Positions 16,928 through 26,237 of a stretch of DNA of 64,000 nucleotides are shown in pieces (the stretch's first letter is position 1; each line of letters begins with the position of its first letter). The notes beneath the pieces are model-generated. The model searched no databases and was not told the DNA's origin. It worked only from the letters and a program-made list of their open reading frames with translations. Location of the stretch: the NCBI RefSeq assembly GCF_900105385.1, contig NZ_LT629772.1, forward strand, positions 124,001 to 188,000, written 5' to 3'. The stretch is from Microlunatus soli (GTDB lineage: Bacteria > Actinomycetota > Actinomycetes > Propionibacteriales > Propionibacteriaceae). Made by a program: the position numbers and the translations under genes.

Positions 16928-17218
16928 ATGAGTACTCAGCCAACAGACAACGACAAGTCGCAGCTCCGGCTCGCCGAGTTGTTCGACATCCGTACGGTGA
17001 TCGGCACCTTGTTCCTGATCTACGGTGCGGTCTGTCTGATCACCGGCATCATCGACTTCTCCGCCGCCGACAGCACCAAGGCCGGCGGCATCAACGTCAA
17101 TCTGTGGTCCGGCATCGGGCAGCTGATCATCGCCGCGATCTTCATCGTCTGGTCACTGACCAAGCCGTTCCATCCGCCGTCGCCGGACTCCGAGACCGGG
17201 CCCGATCAGCAGTCCTGA
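16928..17218 (+). CDS. Two-helix membrane protein linked to the symporter
   Basis: A 96-residue protein with two predicted transmembrane segments (VIGTLFLIYGAVCLITGII and LWSGIGQLIIAAIFIVWSL) and hydrophilic ends. GGGAG lies upstream of ATG 16928, 15 bases after the symporter stop. I do not recognise a named domain. The position suggests an accessory subunit or stabiliser of the symporter, in the way small membrane partners accompany some SSS and MctP carriers (inference). Confidence 0.7.
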   Translation: MSTQPTDNDKSQLRLAELFDIRTVIGTLFLIYGAVCLITGIIDFSAADSTKAGGINVNLWSGIGQLIIAAIFIVWSLTKPFHPPSPDSETGPDQQS

Positions 17219-17286
17219 GGCGGCGGACGCCGACGGCATCGCCTCCGTGCCGCTCTTCTCCCTCGGGGTAGAGCTATTGTCGGGGT

Positions 17287-17730
17287 GTGTTCAAGATCTT
17301 TCTCGCCCTGCATCTGATCTTCGCCGTCGGCGCCATCGGCCCGCTGCTGCACGCCGCCACCACCGCGGTCCGGGGAGTCCGCACCGCCGACGCCGTCGCC
17401 ACCGCCGCCGGGTCACGGATGATCAAGATCTATGCGATCGGCAGCGTGCTGGTGGTGATCTTCGGCTTCGGGCTGCTGTCGATGGACTCGCCCTACGACG
17501 GCAAGCCGGTCGGCAGCTTCACCGACACCTGGGTCTGGCTGTCGTTGCTGCTCTGGCTGATCGGTGTCGGGCTCGCCTGGGGCGTGGTCTCCACCGGCCT
17601 GGACAAGGCGACCTCCTTGATCAAGAACGGCGAGTCGCCGAACAGCGTACGAGGCAGGGTCGCCGCGGCCGGCGGAGTCGTCGGACTGATCTTCGTCGTG
17701 ATCATCGTGCTGATGGTCTTCCGACCGTGA
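17287..17730 (+). CDS. Four-helix membrane protein, DUF2269-like
   Basis: A 147-residue integral membrane protein with four predicted helices: FKIFLALHLIFAVGAIGPLL, IKIYAIGSVLVVIFGFGLLS, WVWLSLLLWLIGVGLAWGVV and GVVGLIFVVIIVLMVF. The His in the first helix (LHLIFAVGAIGP) resembles the DUF2269 integral membrane family, whose function is unknown. The start is GTG 17287 preceded by a GGGGTAG-like site. It converges with the L-fuconate dehydratase gene 36 bases away. Confidence 0.7.
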   Translation: MFKIFLALHLIFAVGAIGPLLHAATTAVRGVRTADAVATAAGSRMIKIYAIGSVLVVIFGFGLLSMDSPYDGKPVGSFTDTWVWLSLLLWLIGVGLAWGVVSTGLDKATSLIKNGESPNSVRGRVAAAGGVVGLIFVVIIVLMVFRP

Positions 17731-17766
17731 GCATGATCGGCTGACCGGGCCCTTGGTGCTGTTCGG

Positions 17767-19068
17767 TCAGCTGCGGAACCGGTACTGCTGAAGAGACTCC
17801 GGGCGCATCTCGGTGCTCGCACCCGGCACGCTCGGTGCCAGGTAGCGCCCTGCACGGAACTCCAGTGGTTCCACGAAATGTTCGTGCAGATGGTCGACGT
17901 GTTCGATCATCCGCCCGTCCATCGACCCGGACACCGCCGCGTAGTCGAAGAACGAGAAATGCCGGACAGCCTGGCAGAGCCCGACGCCACCGCCGTGCGG
18001 ACACACCGGCAGTCCGAACCTGGCGGCCAGCAACAGGATCGCGATGTTCTCGTTCACTCCGGCGACCCGGGTCGCGTCGATCTGCACGATCTGCACGCCG
18101 CCGGCCTGCATCAACTGTTTGAAGATCACCCGATTGGCCGCGTGTTCGCCGGTTGCCACCGGCATCGGGGCCAGCGCCCTGGCAATAGCCGCATGGGCCA
18201 GCACGTCGTCGGGGTTGGTCGGCTCCTCGATCCAGGCGATGTCGTACGGCGCCAACTCGCGCATCCAGGTGATCGCATCGGCCGTACCCCAGCGCTGGTT
18301 GGCGTCCACCGCGATCCGGACGTCGGGGCCGACGGCGTCCCGGGCGATCTGCAGCCGGCGTTTGTCGTCGGACAGGTTGCCGCCGACCTTCAACTTGATC
18401 TGCGCGAACCCGTCGGCGACCGCTTCGCGGCACAGCTTGGCGAGTAGATCGTCGTCGTAGCCGAGCCAGCCGGGCCCGGTGGTGTAGCCGGGGTAGCCGA
18501 CCCGCTGCAGCTCGGCGATCCGCTCGGCCCGGCCCGGCTCGGCCGACGTCAGGATCGCCCGGGCGTCCTCGACGGTGAGCGCGTCGGTCAGATAGCGGAA
18601 GTCGACCAGGGACAGCAGCTCGTCCACGCTCAAGGTCGCCAGATGCAACCACAACGGCTGGCCGGCACGCTTGGCCCGCAGATCCCACAGCGCGTTGATC
18701 ACGGCGCCGATCGCCATGTGCACGACGCCCTTCTCCGGACCGAGCCAGCGCAACTGGGAATCATGCACGAGTCGGCGCCAGGTCTGCCCCATGTCGGACA
18801 ACAGCACATCGATGTCGGCACCGGCCAGCTGGGCGACCACCGATTCGATGGCCGCGACCTGGATGTCATTGCCCCGACCGATGGTGAACGTGAAGCCGTG
18901 TCCCGCCCCCTGATCGGTGTTGAGCCGCAGGTAGGCCGCGGAGTAGTCCGGATCAGGATTCATCGCGTCCGAACCGGCCAGGGTCTCGTGGGTCGGGAAG
19001 CGGACGTCGAAGGTCTCAGCGCTGATCGGGGTCGCTGGACGTTCGGTTGAGCTGCTGGGCACGGGCAC
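17767..19068 (-). CDS. L-fuconate dehydratase (enolase superfamily)
   Basis: A 433-residue Mg-dependent dehydratase that converts L-fuconate to 2-keto-3-deoxy-L-fuconate. The catalytic pattern matches the characterised Xanthomonas enzyme with a constant offset: KxK at 225/227 (QIKLKVGG), Asp255 and Asn257 (VDANQRW), Glu281 (IEEPT), Glu308 (GEHAANR) and His358 ([11 protein letters not shown]). The GTG start at 19068 has GGAAGG about 8 bases upstream. Upstream lie a divergent-side MDR oxidoreductase and galactokinase; on the other side is a symporter gene set. The rest of a fucose pathway is not in the window. Confidence 0.88.
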   Translation of the reverse strand: MPVPSSSTERPATPISAETFDVRFPTHETLAGSDAMNPDPDYSAAYLRLNTDQGAGHGFTFTIGRGNDIQVAAIESVVAQLAGADIDVLLSDMGQTWRRLVHDSQLRWLGPEKGVVHMAIGAVINALWDLRAKRAGQPLWLHLATLSVDELLSLVDFRYLTDALTVEDARAILTSAEPGRAERIAELQRVGYPGYTTGPGWLGYDDDLLAKLCREAVADGFAQIKLKVGGNLSDDKRRLQIARDAVGPDVRIAVDANQRWGTADAITWMRELAPYDIAWIEEPTNPDDVLAHAAIARALAPMPVATGEHAANRVIFKQLMQAGGVQIVQIDATRVAGVNENIAILLLAARFGLPVCPHGGGVGLCQAVRHFSFFDYAAVSGSMDGRMIEHVDHLHEHFVEPLEFRAGRYLAPSVPGASTEMRPESLQQYRFRS

Positions 19069-19132
19069 CTTCCAGGTCGGTGAAGGGAGAAGACCTGACC
19101 GAAGTAAACATCCGATCTTTATCGGCTGTCAA

Positions 19133-20140
19133 TCAGTTGCGCCCTGCCGTGAGGACGATCTTGCCGAAGCCGGCGCCGGATTCCAGGCGGGCGAACGCGT
19201 CGGCGGCCGCGGTCAGCGGCAGCGTGCTGTCGATCACCGGTCGCAGCCCGGTGGCCACCAACATCGCGGCCAGACCGACCAACTCCTCCCGGGTGCCCAT
19301 CGTCGATCCGACCACCTGCAACGGCTTGAAGAAGATCTTGGTCAACTCGGCTTTGCTCGGCTCGGCACCCGATGTCGTACCGCAGATCACCACCGTGCCG
19401 CCCGGTTTCAGCGCGTTGATCGAATGCGACCAGGTCGCGGCACCGACCGACTCCAGTACGGCGTCCACCCGTTCGGGCAACCGTTCACCGGACGGGAACC
19501 AGGCGTGAGCACCCAACCCGACGGCCCGCTCGCCACGCTCCGCGGACCGCGACGTGACCCAGACCCGCAGCCCGGCGTGCCGCGCGAGCAGGATCAACGC
19601 CGTCGCCACGCCGCCGCCCGCGCCCTGGACCAGGACCGTGTCGCCGGGCCGCACCCCGGACCGGACGAACAACATCCGGTACGCCGTCAGCCAAGCGGTC
19701 GGCAGGCACGCCGCCTCCGCGAACGACAGCTCCGCCGGTTTGGCGATCAGATTGGCCGCCGGCACCCGGATCCGCTCGGCCAAGGTCCCCGGGCAGCGCT
19801 CGGACAGCAGACTGCGACGCGGGTCGGTGGTGGTGTCCGGACCGCTGAATCCCGGTGCGTTGATCACCGCGTGCACGATCACCTCCGCACCGTCCGGCCC
19901 GATGCCGGCGGCGTCGCAGCCGAGCACCATCGGGCACTGATCGGCAGACAGCCCGACCCCACGCAGGGAGAACAGATCGTGGTGGTTCAACGCGGCCGCT
20001 CGCAGCTCGACTTCCACCCAGTCATCGGGTGTTTGCTGCCCTCCCGGTGTGCTGGCAACGTCCAACTCCCCCACCTGCAGGGCGTTCAACGGCTGGTCGG
20101 CATCGGTCCGGGCTGCGTACGCGGCAAGCATGCCGGTCAC
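19133..20140 (-). CDS. Zinc-type MDR/quinone oxidoreductase family protein
   Basis: A 335-residue NAD(P)-dependent medium-chain dehydrogenase/reductase. GroES-like domain with NHHDLFSLRGVG and MVLGCDAAGIG, then a Rossmann domain with VLVQGAGGGVATALILLARHAG. The Cys of the zinc-enzyme GHE..C signature is not present and the catalytic-zinc Cys is replaced (NHHD), so it is probably a zinc-free reductase of the quinone oxidoreductase-like group. GTG 20140 and ATG 20131 are both possible. It runs the same way as the fuconate dehydratase, 64 bases upstream of it, and may be cotranscribed. Confidence 0.82.
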   Translation of the reverse strand: MTGMLAAYAARTDADQPLNALQVGELDVASTPGGQQTPDDWVEVELRAAALNHHDLFSLRGVGLSADQCPMVLGCDAAGIGPDGAEVIVHAVINAPGFSGPDTTTDPRRSLLSERCPGTLAERIRVPAANLIAKPAELSFAEAACLPTAWLTAYRMLFVRSGVRPGDTVLVQGAGGGVATALILLARHAGLRVWVTSRSAERGERAVGLGAHAWFPSGERLPERVDAVLESVGAATWSHSINALKPGGTVVICGTTSGAEPSKAELTKIFFKPLQVVGSTMGTREELVGLAAMLVATGLRPVIDSTLPLTAAADAFARLESGAGFGKIVLTAGRN

Positions 20141-20163
20141 TCTACGAGCGGTCCGGCCCGATG

Positions 20164-20182
20164 CCCTTCGACAGGCTCAGGG
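20164..20182 (+). repeat. Dispersed repeat copy, core CCCTTCGACAGGCTCAGGG
   Basis: A perfect copy of a 19-base dispersed repeat that recurs in both orientations in this window (32380-32398, 36454-36570, 50752-50773, 56768-56826). It lies in the divergent promoter region between the MDR gene and galK. Confidence 0.8.
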
Positions 20183-20226
20183 ACCGTCGAGAGGCTGTCC
20201 GGTGCGGTCTCTGTCAGGATGTGCCG

Positions 20227-21396
20227 GTGGACCAAACCCAACGACTGATCCGGACCAGCACCCAACAGTTCGGCCACCGTCCGGCCGGTGTCTGGGCGGC
20301 GCCCGGCCGGGTCAATCTGATCGGCGAGCACACCGACTACAACGACGGCTTCGTGATGCCGTTCGCGTTGGCCGAGCAGACTCTGGTCGCGGCGACGCCG
20401 GTCGCCGGCGACGTGTGGACCGTGCACTCCAAGGACATGGCAGAGACCGTCACCTTCGGACCCGACGAGCTGGACGCCGGTCTGGACGGTTGGCAGGCCT
20501 ACGTCGCCGGCATCGTCTGGGCGTTGCGCGAGGCCGGCCATCCGGTCGCCGGCGCCGAGCTGACGATCTCCTCCACGGTCCCGGTCGCTGCCGGCCTGTC
20601 CTCTTCCGCGGCGCTGGAGTGCGCGGTCCTGATCGCACTGGTCGATCTCTACACCCTGGACATTCCGCCGCTGGAGCGGGCGATCCTGGCCCGCCGCTGC
20701 GAGAACGAGTTCGTCGGTGCTCCCACGGGGCTGATGGATCAGGCCGCCTCCACCCTGTGCACGGCCGACAACGCGTTGTTCCTGGACTGCCGGACGCACT
20801 CCTACCAGCAGGTGCCGCTGGATCTGCGGGCCGCCGGACTCGAGTTGCTGGTGATCGACACCAAGACACCGCACGCCCACGTCGACGGCGAGTACGCCGA
20901 GCGGCGCCGGACCTGTGAGAAGGCCGCCGCCCGGCTGGACGTGCCGGCTTTGCGCGATGTCGAGGACCTGGACGCGGCGCTGGCCGTGCTGCCCGACGAA
21001 CTGATGCGCAAACGGGTCCGCCACGTCGTCACCGAGGACGCCCGGGTGCTGCAGGCCCGCGAGGTCCTCGGCGACCAGAGCCGCAGCATGGCCGACCGAC
21101 TCGCCGCGCTGGCCCCGCTGCTGGATGCGTCGCACGCCTCGATGCGCGACGACTTCGAGATCACCGTGCCGACGGTCGATCTCGCCGTCCAGACCGCGCG
21201 GGCGGCCGGCGCGATCGGCGCCCGGATGACCGGCGGCGGATTCGGCGGCTGCGTGATCGCGCTGGTGCCCAGCGGAACCGGCGACCAGGTCGCCGGCGCG
21301 GTGAAGGCGGCGTTCGCCGAGGCCGGCTTCGGCGCCCCCGCGCACTTCCTGGCCTACCCTTCTGCCGGTGCCCGACGGCTCGAAGTGTCAAGCTGA
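20227..21396 (+). CDS. galK: Galactokinase
   Basis: A 389-residue GHMP kinase that phosphorylates D-galactose at C1 in the Leloir pathway. The galactokinase signature GRVNLIGEHTDYNDGFVMP, the ATP-binding PVAAGLSSSAALE and the C-terminal GARMTGGGFGGC are all present. GTG 20227 is chosen because AGGA lies 7 bases upstream; GTG 20221 is an alternative. galT and galE are not adjacent. An ABC amino-acid transporter follows 94 bases downstream on the same strand, probably in a separate unit. Confidence 0.93.
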   Translation: MDQTQRLIRTSTQQFGHRPAGVWAAPGRVNLIGEHTDYNDGFVMPFALAEQTLVAATPVAGDVWTVHSKDMAETVTFGPDELDAGLDGWQAYVAGIVWALREAGHPVAGAELTISSTVPVAAGLSSSAALECAVLIALVDLYTLDIPPLERAILARRCENEFVGAPTGLMDQAASTLCTADNALFLDCRTHSYQQVPLDLRAAGLELLVIDTKTPHAHVDGEYAERRRTCEKAAARLDVPALRDVEDLDAALAVLPDELMRKRVRHVVTEDARVLQAREVLGDQSRSMADRLAALAPLLDASHASMRDDFEITVPTVDLAVQTARAAGAIGARMTGGGFGGCVIALVPSGTGDQVAGAVKAAFAEAGFGAPAHFLAYPSAGARRLEVSS

Positions 21397-21490
21397 AACC
21401 TGAACGCAACACCGATCAAGGAAGGTAGTGCCGAGACCCGACACACCGCTCGTCGGACGACAGACCCCAGGGACGCAAGGGAGCAAGGCC

Positions 21491-22381
21491 GTGAAACCCA
21501 AATACCTGATCGGCGGCATCGTCGCCGCCGCGCTGGCCCTCACCAGCACCGCGTGTTCGAATTCGCTGAGTGGCGACAATGGCGACCAGGCCAGCTCGGC
21601 GCCGAGCGTCCAGGCCGATCAGAAACTGTTCGAGCGGCTGCCCGACGACATCAAGAAGGACAAGACGATCCTGGTCGGCACCGACGCCAGCTACGCGCCG
21701 AACGAGTTCACCGTCGGCAACGAGATCCAGGGCTTCGACATCGACGTGTTCAACGCGATCGCGGCGAAGCTCGGGGTCAAGGCCGAGTATCAGAACGCCA
21801 AGTTCGACACCATCATCCCGTCGGTCAGCAGCGGCAAGTTCGACGCCGGGATCTCCTCCTTCACCGTCAACGCGACCCGGGAGAAGCAGGTCAACATGAC
21901 CTCCTACTTCACCGCCGGCACCCAGTGGGCGGTCGCCGAGGGGAATCCGAAGAAGATCGATCCGGACAACGCCTGCGGCAAGACCGTCGCCGTCCAGACC
22001 GGCACCACCCAGGAACTGGACGACCTTCCGGTCCGGCAGAAGAAGTGCGGCGCGAACAAGATCAAGGTCCTGCACTTCGACGGCCAGGACACCGTGACCA
22101 CGACCGTGGTCTCCGGCCGTGCGGACGCGATGCTGGCCGACTCCCCCGTCGCGCAGTATGCGGCCAAGCAGCAGAAGGGCAAGATCCAGACCGTCGGCGA
22201 TGTGTACGCCACGGCGCCGTACGGGATCATCACGGCCAAGGACCAGACCGAGTACGCCCAGGTGATCGCCGACGCGTTCGCCGAGGTCCAGAAGGAGGGC
22301 GCGGTCAAGTCGGCGATGGCCAAGTGGGGCATCACCACCGGTGAGATCGACAACCCCACCGTCAATCCGTCCGTGAGCTGA
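21491..22381 (+). CDS. Amino-acid ABC transporter substrate-binding lipoprotein
   Basis: A 296-residue secreted binding protein of the polar amino-acid family (SBP_bac_3). It has a signal peptide (LIGGIVAAALALTS) with lipobox TSTAC/S, a serine/glycine-rich linker and then the typical two-lobe fold with VGTDASYAPNEF, GFDIDVFNAIAAKLG, AKFDTIIPSVSSGKFDAGISSFTVNATREKQ and FTAGTQW. GTG 21491 follows GGGAG. It is the first gene of a tightly spaced importer whose ATPase gene overlaps a GNAT gene. Substrate amino acid unknown. Confidence 0.9.
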   Translation: MKPKYLIGGIVAAALALTSTACSNSLSGDNGDQASSAPSVQADQKLFERLPDDIKKDKTILVGTDASYAPNEFTVGNEIQGFDIDVFNAIAAKLGVKAEYQNAKFDTIIPSVSSGKFDAGISSFTVNATREKQVNMTSYFTAGTQWAVAEGNPKKIDPDNACGKTVAVQTGTTQELDDLPVRQKKCGANKIKVLHFDGQDTVTTTVVSGRADAMLADSPVAQYAAKQQKGKIQTVGDVYATAPYGIITAKDQTEYAQVIADAFAEVQKEGAVKSAMAKWGITTGEIDNPTVNPSVS

Positions 22382-22383
22382 TC

Positions 22384-23379
22384 ATGACCGACGTGGTCAA
22401 GGACGACCCGGCCGGCGATCCCCCGGCGGGCTCCCAGGAGCGCCCGGGACTGATCGACGCGGTCCCGGTCAGGCACTACGGCACCTGGGTGATGGCGGTG
22501 ATCGTGATCATCGGCGCCCTGATGTTCGCCAACATGATCATCTTCAACCCGGCCTTCGACTGGCCCTTCGTGCTGGAGGTGATGAACCAGCAGACGGTGA
22601 TCAAGGGGTTGCTGATCGGCACCCTGCTGCTGACCCTGCTGACCATGATCGTCGGCATCCTCGGCGGTGTCGTGCTGGCGTTGATGCGGCTGTCCTCGAA
22701 CCCCATCCTGAAGGGTGTCGCCTGGGTCTACACCTGGGTCTTCCGGTCGATACCGCGGTATGTGCTGTTGGTCTTCCTGGGCGCCGGGATGGGGGCGATC
22801 TTCAAGGACGGGATCGCGCTCGGCGTCCCGTTCGACTGGAAGATCATCGAGCTCCTCGGGCTGCACGGTGACTGGCGGTTCGCCCACTTCGACGCCAACA
22901 CCCTGTTCGGCGGCTTCCTCGGAGCAGTCGTCGGGCTCGGAGCGTCGGAGGCGGCGTACATGTCGGAGATCGCGCGGTCGGGCATCCTCAGCGTCGACCA
23001 GGGCCAGCGCGAGGCCGCCCAGGCGTTGGGGATGAACAGCCGCAAGACCACCTGGCGGATCGTGCTTCCGCAGGCGATGCGGGTGATCGTGCCGCCCACC
23101 GGCAACGAGACGATCGCGATGATGAAGGACACCTCGTTGATCATCGGACTCGGCTCGCTGACCACCGAGCTCTTCTTCCAGGTGCAGAACATCGCCACCA
23201 GGACCTTCAACATCGTCCCGTCCTACCTGGCCGCGATCCTGTACTACCTGATCGTCACCAGCATTTTGATGATCGGCCAGGGCTATCTGGAACGGCGCTT
23301 CGGTCGTGGCTTCGGCAGTCGCGCGGCGTCGGCCAAGGATCAGGCCGCGATCGGGCTGCAGGCCGGAGGTGCACATTGA
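22384..23379 (+). CDS. Amino-acid ABC transporter permease
   Basis: A 331-residue inner-membrane permease of the HisMQ/GlnP type. It has an unusual hydrophilic N-terminal segment (about 30 residues) and one extra helix before the permease core. The coupling EAA loop is [29 protein letters not shown], and the end has [21 protein letters not shown] 22384 is two bases after the binding-protein stop. A single permease implies a homodimer. Confidence 0.92.
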   Translation: MTDVVKDDPAGDPPAGSQERPGLIDAVPVRHYGTWVMAVIVIIGALMFANMIIFNPAFDWPFVLEVMNQQTVIKGLLIGTLLLTLLTMIVGILGGVVLALMRLSSNPILKGVAWVYTWVFRSIPRYVLLVFLGAGMGAIFKDGIALGVPFDWKIIELLGLHGDWRFAHFDANTLFGGFLGAVVGLGASEAAYMSEIARSGILSVDQGQREAAQALGMNSRKTTWRIVLPQAMRVIVPPTGNETIAMMKDTSLIIGLGSLTTELFFQVQNIATRTFNIVPSYLAAILYYLIVTSILMIGQGYLERRFGRGFGSRAASAKDQAAIGLQAGGAH

Positions 23380-24275
23380 GTACGACGCCGGCGGCGACGC
23401 CACTGGTCCGCGCCCTGAACGTGATCAAGACCTTCGGCGGGCACCAGGTCCTGCAGGGGGTGGACTTCGAGGTGCAACGCGGCGAGGTGGTCTGCCTGCT
23501 CGGCCCGAGCGGCTCGGGCAAGACCACCCTGCTCCGGCTGGTCAACCAACTGGAGACCCTGACCGGCGGCCGGATCTGGTTCGACGACGAGTTGCTCGGC
23601 TACGTCGAGCGCAACGGCAAGCTCTACGTCCGCAAGGATCGCGACATCGCCCGGCAGCGGGCCCGGATCGGGATGGTGTTCCAGCGGTTCAACCTGTTCC
23701 CGCACAAGACGGCGTTGGAGAACATCATCGAGGCGCCGCGGCAGGTCAAGGGGATGTCCAAGCGGGTGGCGACCGCAGAGGCCATCGAGTTGCTGGACCG
23801 GGTCGGCCTGGCCGACCGCGCGAATTTCTACCCCTCCCAGTTGTCCGGTGGCCAGCAGCAACGGGTGGCGATCGCCAGGGCGTTGGCGATGCGGCCGGAG
23901 TTGATGTTGTTCGACGAGCCGACGTCCGCGTTGGACCCCGAACTGGTCGGCGAGGTCCTCGGGGTGATGCGGGACCTGGCCGCCGACGGGATGACGATGA
24001 TCGTGGTCACCCATGAGATGGCGTTCGCCGGCGAGGTGGCCGACCGCGTCGTATTCATGGACGGCGGGGTCGTCGTCGAGCAGGGTGCGCCGGCGCAGGT
24101 GCTCGGCAACCCGCAGCACGACCGCACCAGGTCGTTCCTGCGCCGGGTCCGCCAGGAGGCCGATGCCGAAGCCCAGGCAGCCAATGCGCTGGCCGCGTTG
24201 CAGGAGGGCAAGTCCCCGAGCCGGCAGGCCTCGACCCGACCATCCCCGACGGAAGGCGTACCCGGTGACTCATGA
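23376..24275 (+). CDS. Amino-acid ABC transporter ATP-binding protein
   Basis: A 299-residue ATPase. Walker [11 protein letters not shown]-loop [16 protein letters not shown], signature [16 protein letters not shown], Walker [15 protein letters not shown] and switch His VTHEM are all intact. The start is TTG 23376 overlapping the permease stop, with GGAGG 7 bases upstream. A C-terminal tail of about 50 residues extends beyond the usual GlnQ length. Its end overlaps the GNAT gene, tying importer and acyltransferase together. Confidence 0.92.
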   Translation: MSTTPAATPLVRALNVIKTFGGHQVLQGVDFEVQRGEVVCLLGPSGSGKTTLLRLVNQLETLTGGRIWFDDELLGYVERNGKLYVRKDRDIARQRARIGMVFQRFNLFPHKTALENIIEAPRQVKGMSKRVATAEAIELLDRVGLADRANFYPSQLSGGQQQRVAIARALAMRPELMLFDEPTSALDPELVGEVLGVMRDLAADGMTMIVVTHEMAFAGEVADRVVFMDGGVVVEQGAPAQVLGNPQHDRTRSFLRRVRQEADAEAQAANALAALQEGKSPSRQASTRPSPTEGVPGDS

Positions 24276-25041
24276 GGCGCACCAGCAGCCTGATTTTCGG
24301 ATCGTCACCCTGCACACGGCGGCGCAGCGTCAGCAGGCCGCGGAGCTGTATCGGTCGGTGTTCGGCTACGACCATCCGTCCTACGGGATCAATCCGCGGC
24401 TGCTGGCGGGCCTGATCGCCAACGGCGGTTCGGTGGTCGGGGCGCTGGACCACGAGGACCGGCTCGGCGGGTTCGCCTACGGGTTCCTCGGCACCGACGG
24501 CACCGAGACCTATCACTACTCCCAAGCGGCGGTTGTCGCTGCCGGGCATCAGAGTCGCGGGCTCGGCCGCCGGCTCAAGCTCGCTCAGCGCGACGTCGCT
24601 CTGGCCACCGGTATCAGCACCATGCGCTGGGCCTACGACCCGATCCTGACCCGCAACGCCCACTTCAATCTCGATGTGCTGGGTGCCCGTGGGGTGTCGT
24701 TCCATCCCGAGCTGTACGGCGAGCCCGGCAGCGACCGGATCATGATCAACTGGGACCTCAGCGTCGAACCCGGCCCGCACCGGGCTGCCGAGCCGTTGCC
24801 CCAGCCGGCGGCCCGGCCCGGCGCCGATGCCTGGGGCAAACCGATCACCGACGGCGATCGGATCCTGCTGCCGCTGCCCACCGACCTCACCGCCTTGCGG
24901 TCCCACGATCCGATCCGGGCGGCCGATCTGGCGATCACCCTCCGGCACACGCTGGTGACGATCTTCGGCGACGGCTACCAGGCCGTTTCCTGCTCCGCCG
25001 TCGGGCACACCGCCTACTACATCTTCCGGGCAGCTGCCTGA
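24265..25041 (+). CDS. GNAT superfamily acyltransferase (COG3375-like)
   Basis: A 258-residue acyltransferase. [33 protein letters not shown] and the acyl-CoA loop [22 protein letters not shown], then [24 protein letters not shown] and [10 protein letters not shown], match the predicted GNAT group found beside N-succinylamino-acid racemases. In Geobacillus-type pathways the GNAT acylates a D-amino acid for that racemase. GTG 24265 overlaps the end of the ATPase gene by 11 bases. The NSAR-type racemase gene lies 61 bases downstream. An amino-acid N-acyltransferase role is likely; the acyl donor is unknown. Confidence 0.82.
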   Translation: MTHEAHQQPDFRIVTLHTAAQRQQAAELYRSVFGYDHPSYGINPRLLAGLIANGGSVVGALDHEDRLGGFAYGFLGTDGTETYHYSQAAVVAAGHQSRGLGRRLKLAQRDVALATGISTMRWAYDPILTRNAHFNLDVLGARGVSFHPELYGEPGSDRIMINWDLSVEPGPHRAAEPLPQPAARPGADAWGKPITDGDRILLPLPTDLTALRSHDPIRAADLAITLRHTLVTIFGDGYQAVSCSAVGHTAYYIFRAAA

Positions 25042-25102
25042 CACGGGTACGGTCGAGTCCCGATATCCGGTTCCATCCCGACGACGAACGGAGAAGTTGA
25101 TC

Positions 25103-26212
25103 ATGCGGGTCGTGTCCGCGCGGATGCACCGGGTGCGACAGCAGCTGGTGCACGAGTTCCGTACCAGCTCACACCAGAAGAGTTATCTGGAGCACCTGCT
25201 GATCGAGTTGCACGATGCCGACGGCCGGGTCGGCTGGGGCGAGGTCGCCTCTCCCAGCGGGCCGTACTACTGCGCGGAGACCACCGACACCTGCTGGCAG
25301 ATCACCAGCCAATATCTGTTGCCCGCCCTGATCGGCACCGACTGGGAGCACCCCGAGCAGGCCGTCGAGAACTGGCGTCGGGTGCGCGGCAACGAGTTCG
25401 CCAAGTCCGGCGTCGACGCCGCGGTCTGGACGTTGTGGGCGGCCGCACAGGGGATGTCGCTGAGCGCGGCCCTCGGCGGTACCCGGCGCGAGGTCGTGGC
25501 CGGCGTCTCGCTGGGGATCGAGCCGACCATCGACGATCTGTTGGAACAGGTCAGGCTGCACACCGATGCGGGCTATCCGCGGGTCAAGCTCAAGATCGCA
25601 CCCGGCTGGGACGTCGAGCCGGTACAGGCGGTCCGCAAGGAGTTCGCCGATCTGGACCTGCACGTCGACGCCAACGGCGCCTACTCCGAATCGACCGAGC
25701 ACCTGGCCGCCCTGACCGCGTTGGACGACTACGGCCTGACCATGATCGAGCAGCCGTTCGCGCCCCGCAATCTGCTCGGCCATGCCCGGTTGCAGGCGAC
25801 GATCGACACCCCGATCTGCCTGGACGAGAGTGTCGAGACGGTGCACGACCTGGAGACCGCGATCGAACTGGGATCGCTGCGGGTGTTGAACATCAAGGTA
25901 TCCCGGATGGGCGGGCTGACCCCGGCCCGAGCAGCGCACGACCGGGCCGTCCAGGACGGTATCAAGGTCTGGTGCGGCGGGATGCACGAATTCGGCATCG
26001 GCCGGGCCGCCAATGTGGCGATCTCCAGCCTGCCCGGCTTCAGCCTGCCCTCCGACGTGTCCGCCTCCGCCAAGTACTACGCCCGTGACATCATCAGTCC
26101 CGAGGTGGTGGCCGATCGCGGCGTGGTCCGGGTCCCGACCGGTGCCGGACTGGGCCACGAGGTCGACACCGCACTGATCGCCGAGCACAGCATCGAGTCG
26201 ATCTCGTTCTGA
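25103..26212 (+). CDS. N-acyl/N-succinylamino-acid racemase-type enzyme (enolase superfamily, NSAR/OSBS group)
   Basis: A 369-residue Mg-dependent enzyme. All active-site residues are present: Lys162 and Lys164 (VKLKIAP), Asp189 (VDANGAY), Glu216 (MIEQPF), Asp241 (CLDESV) and Lys265 (NIKVSR). Arg268, three after the second Lys, corresponds to a position linked to racemase activity in NSAR studies, as I recall. No menaquinone genes are nearby, so o-succinylbenzoate synthase is less likely than racemisation of N-acylamino acids. ATG 25103 follows GGAGAAG. Neighbours are a GNAT acyltransferase and, downstream, an N-acyl-D-amino-acid deacylase. Confidence 0.82.
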   Translation: MRVVSARMHRVRQQLVHEFRTSSHQKSYLEHLLIELHDADGRVGWGEVASPSGPYYCAETTDTCWQITSQYLLPALIGTDWEHPEQAVENWRRVRGNEFAKSGVDAAVWTLWAAAQGMSLSAALGGTRREVVAGVSLGIEPTIDDLLEQVRLHTDAGYPRVKLKIAPGWDVEPVQAVRKEFADLDLHVDANGAYSESTEHLAALTALDDYGLTMIEQPFAPRNLLGHARLQATIDTPICLDESVETVHDLETAIELGSLRVLNIKVSRMGGLTPARAAHDRAVQDGIKVWCGGMHEFGIGRAANVAISSLPGFSLPSDVSASAKYYARDIISPEVVADRGVVRVPTGAGLGHEVDTALIAEHSIESISF

Positions 26213-26237
26213 TCATCAACTCCCGAGGAGCCCCGTC

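Noticed and set aside
25103-26212. o-Succinylbenzoate synthase (menC) for menaquinone synthesis
   Set aside because: No men genes are nearby, and the GNAT and D-aminoacylase context plus the Arg after the second catalytic Lys favour an N-acylamino-acid racemase. OSBS side activity remains possible.
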